Positions 18,846-27,530 of a DNA stretch of 64,000 nucleotides are shown here, in pieces (the stretch's first letter is position 1; every line of letters begins with the position of its first letter). Source of the DNA: Acinetobacter sp. A47 (GTDB lineage: Bacteria; Pseudomonadota; Gammaproteobacteria; Pseudomonadales; Moraxellaceae); contig NZ_JSUS01000009.1 of the NCBI RefSeq assembly GCF_000805455.1, positions 62,001 to 126,000 of the forward strand, in the 5' to 3' direction. A program made the position numbers and the translations under genes. The notes beneath the pieces are model-generated. The model worked only from the letters and a program-made list of their open reading frames with translations, had not been told where the DNA came from and searched no databases.

Positions 18846-18879
18846 AAAAATAAAGCAGCCCTCGTGCTGCTTTATTTTT
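18846..18879 (+). terminator. gltIJKL terminator
   Basis: Perfect 14-bp stem AAAAATAAAGCAGC / GCTGCTTTATTTTT with a 6-nt loop, ending in T-rich sequence. Confidence 0.9.
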
Positions 18880-18992
18880 GAAAGACCGACCTTAAAATAT
18901 AAGCGGATCACAGTCTAGTCCGAGCTTGCCATTGACCCTGCGATAAAACACTAGCCTCCGGTTGATGATTTCTCTCCAGATTTTTATAGCAA

Positions 18993-19009
18993 TTTAAGAG
19001 CAGATTAAG
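18993..19009 (+). promoter_or_regulatory. PmrA-box-like direct repeat upstream of PAP2 gene
   Basis: TTTAAG-AGCAG-ATTAAG matches the PmrA/BasR box (YTTAAK-N5-YTTAAK) with one mismatch in the second half. It lies 52 bp before the start codon of the phosphatase. No strong -10 is seen at the usual distance. Confidence 0.45.
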
Positions 19010-19060
19010 CTTTCAGCATTTAAATAGTGAGATGACTATCTCACCTTAACAGAATGTTCC

Positions 19061-19777
19061 ATGATTTTAAGAACCCCTTTTTTCTTATGGACCAGCTTTT
19101 TACTTTTTATCAGTTTTTTTATTTTAGTTTTTGTATTTCCGGTCGGTGGTTCCATTGATCTCTATCTCATACAGCCCTGGGTCAGTGCCCAGGGAACATT
19201 CCCCTATAAGAATGACTGGTTTCTCGACAAGCTTAACCATACTTATGTGAAACAACTCTTAACAGCAGTCTATGTCATTTTCTTCTTTTTATGGGCTGCG
19301 TCTTTTAAGGTTGAAAAACTAAAACCGAAACGCTGGGAATATGGCTATATGTTCTGGGTCAGTATGCTGTGTACCTGTCTGGTCGGATTACTTAAAGCGC
19401 ATTCTGCCCAAGCCTGTCCATGGTATATGACCCATGAAACCGCAACAGGTTTCACTTGGGACTTTTCGGCCACGGCTGGTCATTGTTTCCCTGGTGGACA
19501 TGCCAGTACAGGCTTTGCCCTGATCACCGGTTATTTTGTCTATCGCCTCGATCAAAAACGCAGAGCATGGTTCTATCTTTTTGCTGGAATGCTGATTGGA
19601 TTCGCTATGGGCTGGGCACAAATGATGCGTGGTGCGCATTTCCTCAGCCATAATCTTTGGACAGCATGGGTCTGTATGGCGATTAATTTAGTATGTTATA
19701 CATTCACTTATAAGTATCATCAAAACCATGCAAACCGCAATTCAGTACCTTTATGCGCACCTGATGTGATAAAGTGA
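19061..19777 (+). CDS. PAP2-family membrane phosphatase
   Basis: 238-residue inner-membrane protein with about six hydrophobic segments. The PAP2 motifs are present in modified form: K112-x7-P120 (the usual Arg before Pro is Cys119), PGGHAS at 144-149, and R190-GAHFLSH-197. Members remove phosphate from lipid phosphates such as undecaprenyl diphosphate, PGP or lipid A. It lies near pmrCAB and behind a PmrA-box-like repeat, so a role in lipid A or undecaprenyl phosphate handling during polymyxin response is a reasonable inference. It is followed at 61 bp by the kinase-like gene. Confidence 0.8.
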   Translation: MILRTPFFLWTSFLLFISFFILVFVFPVGGSIDLYLIQPWVSAQGTFPYKNDWFLDKLNHTYVKQLLTAVYVIFFFLWAASFKVEKLKPKRWEYGYMFWVSMLCTCLVGLLKAHSAQACPWYMTHETATGFTWDFSATAGHCFPGGHASTGFALITGYFVYRLDQKRRAWFYLFAGMLIGFAMGWAQMMRGAHFLSHNLWTAWVCMAINLVCYTFTYKYHQNHANRNSVPLCAPDVIK

Positions 19778-19838
19778 ACGGCAGTGCCCATAGAGCGGGC
19801 ACTGATTTCTGCTCATATTAGGATGTTTTTGCTGTCGT

Positions 19839-20651
19839 ATGTCTGACTTTCAAATTTTTTTAGAATCTACTTTAAATACCCAAAAAGACTCGATTCAATC
19901 TTATGAATTAGGCTTACGTAAAGTATGGTTAAAAAAGGCCTCTGAACGTCATGGACTATGGCTATACACGCCACTGAAATGGCTGGCCAAAATCTTTAAT
20001 CTGGGGGCCATCACCCCTGTACCTAACCAAGGTGGCTCCAAGGCAATCCAGTGTGAGTTCAAGCGTATTCAGCAGCTTAAGGCTCTAGGTATCTCTACCC
20101 CCAATGTTCTGGCTGTTTCCAACAAAGGGATTTTATTAGAAGATGTCGGCTCACAGCGCCAAAGCAAGGTAAAGCAACTCGATCAGAAGCTGGGTGGCAT
20201 AAAAAACAATCCAGAAGCAAGATTTGCATTATTCGGGCAGGCAATTCAAGCCATTAGCCATATTCATCAACAACAGGGCTACCTGAGCGAAGCCTTTGCC
20301 CGCAATATTCTGGTCGATCAAAACAACCAGTTTACCTTTATTGATTTTGAAACCGATCCAAAAGATGTACTCAGCCTGCATGACTGCTTTGTCCGTGACT
20401 GGTTATTATTTATTTTTTCAACAGCCTATCATTTTGAGTTTGAACAGCTTGAACAGGCCAGCCAGCAGCTGTATCAGGCTTTACTGGCCGAACCGCAAGT
20501 CTATAAAGACATCTGCAAAGTAGGTAAGCGCTTAAACTGGGTACTACGCTTTAAAGTCAGTAAAGTTGGCAATGACGGTAAACGTATCCAGAAGTGCGTG
20601 CTTTTCCTGCGCTATCTACGCGCGCAGACAGAGGCAATCTCCCCGGTGTAA
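19839..20651 (+). CDS. protein/sugar-kinase-fold protein, catalytic Asp replaced by Glu
   Basis: 270-residue protein with a kinase-like layout seen in LPS (Kdo/heptose) and Bud32-type kinases: a possible ATP-anchoring Lys in RKVWLKK (32-33), an alpha-C-like Glu73 before LKALGISTPNVLAV, a catalytic loop YLSEAFARNIL (148-158) and the metal Asp in FIDFE (169). At the catalytic Asp position of the HGD-x4-N pattern there is Glu151, so activity is uncertain. It probably shares an operon with the PAP2 gene and faces pmrB. The substrate is unknown; a sugar of the lipid A-core is one candidate. Confidence 0.65.
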   Translation: MSDFQIFLESTLNTQKDSIQSYELGLRKVWLKKASERHGLWLYTPLKWLAKIFNLGAITPVPNQGGSKAIQCEFKRIQQLKALGISTPNVLAVSNKGILLEDVGSQRQSKVKQLDQKLGGIKNNPEARFALFGQAIQAISHIHQQQGYLSEAFARNILVDQNNQFTFIDFETDPKDVLSLHDCFVRDWLLFIFSTAYHFEFEQLEQASQQLYQALLAEPQVYKDICKVGKRLNWVLRFKVSKVGNDGKRIQKCVLFLRYLRAQTEAISPV

Positions 20652-20667
20652 GACAGCCAGCTGCATA

Positions 20668-22020
20668 TTACAACTCTACTTTGTCTTCATGATGGGGAAG
20701 TTTTTTCGGTAACTTGACCAGCACCGACAAGCCTCCCAGCTCGAGACTTCTTGACAAGGTAAGGATGCCACCTAAACGCTGAGTTGCCTTATCGACAATA
20801 GACAGCCCCAGCCCACTACCCACTTCTAAATGATGATGGACACGATAAAAGCGCTTTAACACCTTGTCATATTGTTCAGGATCAATCCCGGCGCCGCTAT
20901 CCTCAATCTGGATATAGGCAAAATCATCGGCATCACTATAGACCGAGATATTGATAATTCCTTGTGCTGGCGTGTACTTGATGGCATTGTCAATCAGGTT
21001 AAAAATAATGGAATGAACGGTAGACTCCAGACTCAGCATCTCGATCGGATCATTACGTTCAAAACCCAGATCAATTTCTTTTTGCATAGCCAGATTGACA
21101 AGCTGTTCCACACAGTTAAGGGCTACATCATTAAGGCGAAAACTGCTATTCGGTTCAATCAGGCTCAGCGCTACATCCTGCTTGGCCAGTGCCAGCAATT
21201 GAGTCACCAGATGCTGAATCCGGGCCAGTCCTTTGCTCAGGTTTTGCAAGGCCTCATGTTCCGGAAACTGGCTGATCAAAATTCTGGTTTGCAAATTCAA
21301 GGCAGTAACAGGCGTCCTTAATTCATGGGCAGCATCGGCAATAAACTGTTTCTGTTCGGTCTGGGCATGCTGAATCCGTTCAAACAGCCGGTTCATTTCC
21401 TCAATGGTAGGCAAGAGTTCTTGAGGATAGTCTTTGATATTGATCGGTGATAAACCGTCAGAATCGCGCTGGGTCAGTTCTTCCTTAAAATCATCCAGAG
21501 GTTTAAGACTGAGGCTGATGATGAACGCCAGCACAATAATCGCAACCGGCAAGAGCAGGATATACGGGATAAACATGCTACCGGCCAGTTCCCAGGCAAA
21601 CGCATGACGGACCTTTTCTTGCTGGCTGACCTGAATCTGGTAATCCTTCAATGGAATCACATATACCCGCCACTTTCCTTGCGGCGTATTCTGGGTATAA
21701 AAACCGGCCTGCTTCACTGGCGGTACCAGTAAATGGGTCTGATGCCATAAATGCGACTGGTCTTTATAAGCCCAGATATCGATCAGCAAATCTTCTTCAT
21801 GGTAGGTCCGGTGCAATTCAACACGACTGGCAATTGGCGTTAAAGGCTGGGTCGTGGAACGCTCAGCCATATACTGCATTTGCGTATCCAGAATTTCGTC
21901 AACTTCATGCAGCGAAATCTTATATGCAGCCAAGATCAGGAAACAGCCCAATACCACACTAAATAGCGAGGTTCCCCAGATGAGTCTTTTCTTCAGTGAA
22001 TAATGTCGTGCCGGGTGCAT
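20668..22020 (-). CDS. pmrB: sensor histidine kinase PmrB
   Basis: 450 residues. Two membrane helices (about 12-33 and 148-171) enclose a periplasmic sensor loop. HAMP and DHp domains follow, with the H-box FIADAAHELRTP (His232), then the ATPase domain with NAIKYTP, DSGAGIDPE and GSGLGLSIV. PmrB senses metal ions, pH and cationic peptides and phosphorylates PmrA. It starts 3 bp after pmrA ends, and it is third in the pmrC-pmrA-pmrB order known from Acinetobacter. Changes in this gene are a known cause of polymyxin resistance; I cannot judge resistance from this sequence alone. Confidence 0.92.
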   Translation of the reverse strand: MHPARHYSLKKRLIWGTSLFSVVLGCFLILAAYKISLHEVDEILDTQMQYMAERSTTQPLTPIASRVELHRTYHEEDLLIDIWAYKDQSHLWHQTHLLVPPVKQAGFYTQNTPQGKWRVYVIPLKDYQIQVSQQEKVRHAFAWELAGSMFIPYILLLPVAIIVLAFIISLSLKPLDDFKEELTQRDSDGLSPINIKDYPQELLPTIEEMNRLFERIQHAQTEQKQFIADAAHELRTPVTALNLQTRILISQFPEHEALQNLSKGLARIQHLVTQLLALAKQDVALSLIEPNSSFRLNDVALNCVEQLVNLAMQKEIDLGFERNDPIEMLSLESTVHSIIFNLIDNAIKYTPAQGIINISVYSDADDFAYIQIEDSGAGIDPEQYDKVLKRFYRVHHHLEVGSGLGLSIVDKATQRLGGILTLSRSLELGGLSVLVKLPKKLPHHEDKVEL

Positions 22021-22023
22021 AAA

Positions 22024-22701
22024 TCAAGTTTGTCCCAAACGGTAGCCTAAACCGCGAATGGTTCGGATAAAGTCTTTGCCCAGCTTGGCGCGCAAGTGAT
22101 GTACATACACTTCAATCGTATTACTGGTGACTTCGCTATCGAAATCGTACAGTTTATCTTCCAGGTTGGCCTTGGAGAAAATTTTATTGGGATGAGACAC
22201 CATCGGAATCAGAATTGCCCATTCTCGGTTAGACAACTCGATTTGCTGCCCTTTGAATGTGGCCAGATGCTGTTCTACATCCAGTGTTAACTCACCGCAT
22301 TTCAATAGCTGTGACTGGTTTTTCAGTGGTGAGGCTTCAACATTGCCACGGCGTAATAAAGCATTAATCCGCGCCAGCAGCTCATCAAACTCATAAGGTT
22401 TGATCAGGTAATCATCGGCCCCCTGGTTTAATCCGTCAACCCGGTTTTGTAGCTGGTCTCTGGCAGAAATAATCAGAACCGGCAATGAGCTGCGCTGACG
22501 AATCTGTTTCAGGATCTGCATGCCGTCCATGAGTGGCAGGCCCAGATCCAGAAGTACCAGATCAAAAGATTGCTTGGTAAGCAAAGCCAGCCCATCCACC
22601 CCGTTATTGACCCATTCCACATCAAACTGATGATATCGCAGTAAGGTCAATGTTGACTCTGCAATCATAAAATCATCTTCTATCATCAAGATCTTGGTCA
22701 T
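22024..22701 (-). CDS. pmrA: response regulator PmrA
   Basis: 225-residue OmpR/PhoB-class regulator. The receiver domain has the acidic pair in MIEDDF, phospho-acceptor Asp52 in LLDLGLPLMDG and Lys in LIKPYEFDEL. The C-terminal winged helix shows LSNREWAILIPM and SNTIEVYVHHLRAKLG. It activates pmrC and its own operon by binding tandem half-sites, and such a box is present upstream of pmrC. It is the second gene of the operon, 14 bp after pmrC. Confidence 0.93.
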   Translation of the reverse strand: MTKILMIEDDFMIAESTLTLLRYHQFDVEWVNNGVDGLALLTKQSFDLVLLDLGLPLMDGMQILKQIRQRSSLPVLIISARDQLQNRVDGLNQGADDYLIKPYEFDELLARINALLRRGNVEASPLKNQSQLLKCGELTLDVEQHLATFKGQQIELSNREWAILIPMVSHPNKIFSKANLEDKLYDFDSEVTSNTIEVYVHHLRAKLGKDFIRTIRGLGYRLGQT

Positions 22702-22715
22702 GATTTCATTTCACC

Positions 22716-24359
22716 TTATGGGTTAGCACATGTTTCTAACATGTCATCTTTAGCATTCATTACTTTGGTTTTTACATCCAGCAAACTTAACAGGGTTGGG
22801 AACAGGTTATCCTGACTGAGTTTGGCCTTGCTTTGTTGTGCCAGACATTTCATCTGTTTGCTGGCCTGTTGTTGCCATGCACCTGAGAACCACATCAGCA
22901 TCGGCACATGGGTCTGCTGGGTGGGTGCTATGGCATAAGGTGCGCCATGCAGATACATGCCACTTTCACCAGTCGACTCGCCATGATCCGATAAATACCA
23001 CAATCCGGTTTGATATTGCGGAGTATTTTTCAAGGTTTCAATCAATGCATCTAAAATATAATCGGTATAGAGCAAGGTATTGTCATAACTGTTGATCAGG
23101 GCTTCCTGACTACAGCCCTGAATTGCATTGGTATCACATGTCGGTTGAAAGACACGGAACTGCGCAGGTATGCGCTTATAATAGGCTGGACCATGGCTGC
23201 CCATCTGATGCAGTACGATCAAGCGCGGACGGGTATCCTCTTTCGGAATCGTTGCCAGATAGGCTTTCAGGCCATCAAGCAGAATATCATCCAGACATTC
23301 ATCACCTTTACACCATTTTTGCTGAATCGGCTCAGGGATTTTAAACTGCTCAACCCGATCACATGTGCCTTTACATCCCGAATTATTGTCAATCCAGGTC
23401 ACCTGATATCCGGCACGTTTGGCAATATCGAGCAATCCTTCACGATGACTTGCCAGCTGCTCATCATAATCTTCCCGCTTCATGCCCGAAAACATGCATG
23501 GTACTGATACAGCAGTTGCCGTACCGCATGAACTGACTTGGGAGAAATTGATAATATCCTGTTTGGCCAGTCTGGGATTGGTTTCTTTGGCATAACCATT
23601 TAAAGAAAAATTTTCGGCACGTGCAGTTTCACCCACCACCAGAACCATCAGTTTAGGCAACCCCTTTGCACCCTGGCTTCGCTGTGCATCTTCACCATAA
23701 CGGACTAAGGGCAAATTCTGTTTTGGAGCTTTCTTTTTATAATATGAAAGCGTCGAGGCAATCATATTTTGTGGTGAAATCATGCCCTTGATATCACGGT
23801 TCTCACGGAAAATGGCAGCAAAATCGACATAGAACACAAATAATAATCCGCCAACCAACGCCAGAGAAACAACAGAAGCAATCAACTTTTTAAACAGTTG
23901 CCGAATGATGGGCTCAGGTTTGATTCTGGTCAGCAAAATCATCACAATCGGCAGCAGTACCATCCCCAGCATCCAGACCAGCAAGCGCCAGGACCAGGTA
24001 TCCCTAGCTTCAGCAAAGTTGGTCTGCATCAGGTTCTGGATCTGGTCCGAGGTAATCCAGACACCTAAAGTATTGACGGCATAGGATGCAAAACCACCAA
24101 TAAAGACCAGAACAACTGCCAGAATTTTTGCGCTCCATTTCCAGCTCAATAGCTGAAAAACAAAGGCATACAAGGCAGTCACAACACCAACAGAAGCGGC
24201 GACGAAAAGCCCGGCCTTAATACCGGTATACGGTGTTAAAGCTAGCATCTTCTGATAAAACGCCAAATTCAGGAAAACACCTAACCAGATTGCAAGTAAT
24301 ACATTAAAGGTCAGTAAGGAAATTGGCTTTGTTTTGAGTCTTTGCAGCAACATAGGCAT
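22716..24359 (-). CDS. pmrC: lipid A phosphoethanolamine transferase
   Basis: 547-residue inner-membrane enzyme (EptA family) that adds phosphoethanolamine to lipid A and lowers its negative charge. Five membrane helices occupy about residues 12-185. The periplasmic sulfatase-fold domain begins with VVGETARAENFSL (nucleophile Thr245 in ETARAEN) and later shows the metal-site motifs SCGTATAVSVPCMFSG, HQMGSHGPAYYKR and LSDHGES. Several Cys pairs fit the disulfide-rich domain. It is first in the pmrCAB operon, with a PmrA box 48 bp upstream. Confidence 0.93.
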   Translation of the reverse strand: MPMLLQRLKTKPISLLTFNVLLAIWLGVFLNLAFYQKMLALTPYTGIKAGLFVAASVGVVTALYAFVFQLLSWKWSAKILAVVLVFIGGFASYAVNTLGVWITSDQIQNLMQTNFAEARDTWSWRLLVWMLGMVLLPIVMILLTRIKPEPIIRQLFKKLIASVVSLALVGGLLFVFYVDFAAIFRENRDIKGMISPQNMIASTLSYYKKKAPKQNLPLVRYGEDAQRSQGAKGLPKLMVLVVGETARAENFSLNGYAKETNPRLAKQDIINFSQVSSCGTATAVSVPCMFSGMKREDYDEQLASHREGLLDIAKRAGYQVTWIDNNSGCKGTCDRVEQFKIPEPIQQKWCKGDECLDDILLDGLKAYLATIPKEDTRPRLIVLHQMGSHGPAYYKRIPAQFRVFQPTCDTNAIQGCSQEALINSYDNTLLYTDYILDALIETLKNTPQYQTGLWYLSDHGESTGESGMYLHGAPYAIAPTQQTHVPMLMWFSGAWQQQASKQMKCLAQQSKAKLSQDNLFPTLLSLLDVKTKVMNAKDDMLETCANP

Positions 24360-24384
24360 CGTGTTCTAAAAATAATTTCTTAGG

Positions 24385-24423
24385 GTTATAAAGATAAGAA
24401 TAAAAACTTAAAAATGACTTAAA
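24385..24423 (-). promoter_or_regulatory. PmrA box and promoter of pmrCAB
   Basis: On the minus strand TTTAAG-TCATT-TTTAAG (24423-24407) is a perfect PmrA-box direct repeat. Sixteen bases after it comes TATAAC (24390-24385), a good -10, so the second half-site would replace the -35, as in PmrA-activated promoters. Confidence 0.7.
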
Positions 24424-24594
24424 CAATATCAGAGCAGGCATGAAGCTAGCCGGTTGCATGATAATTTTAATAAAGCTTAAATAACATCTTGTTTTATAAA
24501 AACAGTTTAATGTGATTTGGATATATATGCTATCAATTTATTGTGATGGCTGCTGCGTACTGAAGCACGCTCAGGAGATCAGATAAAAATAAAA

Positions 24595-24625
24595 ACGCCC
24601 TTTAAGTTGTTAACCTAAAGGGCGT
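24595..24625 (-). terminator. porin terminator
   Basis: ACGCCCTTTA and TAAAGGGCGT form a 10-bp stem. On the minus strand it is followed by TTTTTATTTTT, just after the porin stop at 24644. Confidence 0.85.
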
Positions 24626-24643
24626 ACATTCAAGCAAAAAAGC

Positions 24644-25795
24644 TTAGAATTTAAACTCCAGACCTAAACCGGCCACGGGTTGCTTATCTTTCTTGCTGGC
24701 TTGCTCAAGGGTTAAATAACCGGCATAACCATAGGTCTTGACCTGTTTGTTGAAAGCATAGTCTGCCCCGGCAATGGCCTGTTTTGCTTTAAAATCAGCT
24801 GTGTTGTTTTTAAAACTGGTGTCATTCTGGCTGTACTGACCTTTGACTGTCCAGTTTTTGGCTTGTGGAAGATTATATTCAGCGCCCACTAACCAGCCTT
24901 GAGCATCGTCAATATTCTGGCTATCTGTACGCCATTTTGCATATTTAGCTAAATCATCTGCCGAAGTTGAATAGGTTGCATTCTCAGTTTTTTCAACTTC
25001 TGATGTTTGATATAAAGCCTTTAATGCCAAGCCTTCAACCGGTGTTACCTTTCCGATTGCACGAACCGTATTGGCTGCTGCAAACAGGCTTCCGCCAGCA
25101 ATGGCAGGCTCAGCAGCATTTAGGAAACCACGACCTAAAAAGTTACTTGGAATCGCTTTATCATAACCGATACCCACCACAACCAATGGATTCTCATAGG
25201 TTAATGAAGCAGACCATGCATCCCCTAAACCACGGCCTGCAACTTTTGCACCGCCGCTGCTGGTCTTGATTCCAGAAGACTCACCCGTTGCAAGTAAAGC
25301 ATTAAACTTGAAAGCACCATCGAGTAACTGAACAGCAGGAGATTCATACACCAAGGCATTATCAATACGGTTTTCACCCGTGAAAATACCACCGATATCG
25401 GCCTTGTTCGCCACATAGTTGTTGAAGGTATCAACCACACTGGATAATTGTTTGACAGGGGTATCATGCTTACCAATTTTTAATGTCCCCAGCTGCGCAT
25501 CTTTTAAACCTACAAAACGGTTACGCTGGGTCCAGTCACTGCTGTCACCGTCCGCACTAAAGCCCCATTCAATTGCATAGACCGCGCTTAAACGATCCGT
25601 CAGCTTTTCCTCACCTTTCAGGCCGAGGAATGAACTGTTTGAACTAATTTCCCAAACATCCTTATTGGCTTTGGTTGCATTTTTTTCTGGTAAATAGTCA
25701 ACACTGGCATCAATTTCACCATAGAAGGTCGGGACTGCAAATGTTGTGGTTGCAAGTAAACTGAGCACTGCTGCTGTTACAATTTTGATTTTCAT
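24644..25795 (-). CDS. outer-membrane porin (general Gram-negative type)
   Basis: 383 residues with a signal peptide (KIKIVTAAVLSLLATTTFA) and a 16-strand-porin pattern: FYGEIDASVDYL at the mature N-terminus, NSSFLGLKGEEKLTD, NRFVGLKDAQLGTLKIGKHDTP, and a terminal FKF ending in the aromatic residue typical of outer-membrane barrels. It is strongly similar to the second porin at 41153-42262. The transported solute is not known. It is monocistronic, with its own terminator. Confidence 0.88.
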   Translation of the reverse strand: MKIKIVTAAVLSLLATTTFAVPTFYGEIDASVDYLPEKNATKANKDVWEISSNSSFLGLKGEEKLTDRLSAVYAIEWGFSADGDSSDWTQRNRFVGLKDAQLGTLKIGKHDTPVKQLSSVVDTFNNYVANKADIGGIFTGENRIDNALVYESPAVQLLDGAFKFNALLATGESSGIKTSSGGAKVAGRGLGDAWSASLTYENPLVVVGIGYDKAIPSNFLGRGFLNAAEPAIAGGSLFAAANTVRAIGKVTPVEGLALKALYQTSEVEKTENATYSTSADDLAKYAKWRTDSQNIDDAQGWLVGAEYNLPQAKNWTVKGQYSQNDTSFKNNTADFKAKQAIAGADYAFNKQVKTYGYAGYLTLEQASKKDKQPVAGLGLEFKF

Positions 25796-26138
25796 TGTTT
25801 ACATCCTGGTTAAATTTGTAACAAATCCTACACATTAACTTTATATGACAAAATAATTAAAATCTTATTTATTTATTCTAATTTCGACTAAAGTTTAATT
25901 TTTATACATTTTAGCTGTCTACTAATTTTTCTTTCTATCCCTTTATATTTTAATAAATTAATTTCCTTATCAATAAATTAAGCAACACATAAAATAATAC
26001 TTTTCCAGTAAATTTCAATATTCAAAAATTATGAAAATCTGCCCCAAAACGACTCATCTGCTGATAAGCCTCAAAGCACGCGGTCAGACGTTGTTACAGG
26101 ACTGATCTATTTAGCCATAAAATTGTAATAAAGAAATT
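25796..26138. other. AT-rich intergenic region upstream of the porin gene
   Basis: About 340 bases, strongly AT-rich, between the porin start and the stop of the MFS transporter. It must contain the porin promoter and leader. I see no gene and no clear operator. Confidence 0.4.
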
Positions 26139-27440
26139 TTATCGGACTTGATTTTTCCAATAATAAATGGGCCATAAACACAGGACTGAAATTGCACAGA
26201 TCACTCCCAGATAATGGGAATAACCCGCTAGCTCTGCCATGACACCACTGATCAGATACAGTCCACCACTGACCGTCGCCATGAGGGAAACCTGAAAGGT
26301 AAAGTCTGTTCCAGCAAGCTGCTTGCGACTATATTGCATGACCAGTGTCAACATGACCACCAGCAACATGGCCGAACAAGCATCTTCAAACGCATTGACT
26401 GCATATACATACACTGGCGCAATCTGGATCTGGGCTTCATATCCATAGGCAAGCACGGCATACGCCATCAAACTGCTTATTTTCAAAATAGAGAAAACCG
26501 TTAAACAGGCAGTTCTGGAATAATGCTTGAGCAGTAACCCGGCCATCCCCGCACCCGCAAGTGCTGCCACAGCTCCGAGCATGGTGATATAGACCCCGAT
26601 CTGGGTAAAGTTCAATCCCATATCGACCATGAGCGGTTTTAACACGGGACCTGACAGTCCATCGGCCACCTTGAAACTGAGCAAGACCAGTAACCATGCT
26701 TTTAATTCTGGTGTGGATTGAAAGTATCCCAGATAGGTTCTGATTGCCTGTCGCAATGATACAGAACCAGCCTCCGGCCTTGGGGCAAAGAAGGCATGAA
26801 CCGGTTCTTTATAAAACAGAACCGGCAAGGTATTGAGCAATACCAGTAAGGCCAGGGCCAGAAAGGTTTTTTGCCATTGCAACCAGTCCAGACACCAGAG
26901 CACTGCCCCGCCCCCTACAATAAAACCGAGACGTGAACCGATGACCTGAAAGGTATTGCCCCAATGTTGCTGGTCGGTTTTGAGCAGGTTCACCGCCAGA
27001 CCATCTGTGGCGATGTCCTGAGTTGCACCCGTCAGGTTCATTGCAAAGAGCAGGACAAAAAAGACCAGCAGATAACCGGGCTGGTCTAGTGCCTGAATCG
27101 GGAAGAAGGACAAAATGATCAGGATGATCACACTCGACAATTGCGTCGGAATAATCCAGCTACGGTAGTGCCCCAATCGGGACAAAGCCACCTGATCAAC
27201 ATAAGCCGCCCAGAAAATCTTGACCGACCAGGGCAGCATCAACAAGCCGAAACCGCCAATATGTGCCAGAGAAACCCCTTGCGCCCTCAAGATCACAGGC
27301 AATGCATGGGTCATAAAACCGACAGGTAAGCCCTGCGCCCAGTACAGAGAAAACAATAAAATGTAAACCTGTCGAAGATTCGGCATTGGAAGATTCCGTA
27401 GCGGGACAATTTGGGGGGCTTTAGTATCCAATCCTTTCAT
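26139..27440 (-). CDS. MFS transporter of AmpG/RhtX-FptX type
   Basis: 433-residue major facilitator protein with about 12 membrane segments. The N-terminal pattern YWAQGLPVGFMTHALPVILRA followed by GFGLLMLPWSVKIFWAAYVD matches the AmpG-like branch that includes the siderophore transporters RhtX/FptX. Cargo could be a siderophore or a cell-wall fragment. No siderophore genes are adjacent, so the substrate stays open. It is divergent from the acyltransferase gene at 27531. Confidence 0.7.
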   Translation of the reverse strand: MKGLDTKAPQIVPLRNLPMPNLRQVYILLFSLYWAQGLPVGFMTHALPVILRAQGVSLAHIGGFGLLMLPWSVKIFWAAYVDQVALSRLGHYRSWIIPTQLSSVIILIILSFFPIQALDQPGYLLVFFVLLFAMNLTGATQDIATDGLAVNLLKTDQQHWGNTFQVIGSRLGFIVGGGAVLWCLDWLQWQKTFLALALLVLLNTLPVLFYKEPVHAFFAPRPEAGSVSLRQAIRTYLGYFQSTPELKAWLLVLLSFKVADGLSGPVLKPLMVDMGLNFTQIGVYITMLGAVAALAGAGMAGLLLKHYSRTACLTVFSILKISSLMAYAVLAYGYEAQIQIAPVYVYAVNAFEDACSAMLLVVMLTLVMQYSRKQLAGTDFTFQVSLMATVSGGLYLISGVMAELAGYSHYLGVICAISVLCLWPIYYWKNQVR

Positions 27441-27530
27441 TATGTTGGCAATAAAATCTTATTTTTTGCCAATGCAGTCGCTGTCATCAGCGTTTAACAT
27501 GCATATAGCTGTCTTGGTTTATATGCATTT

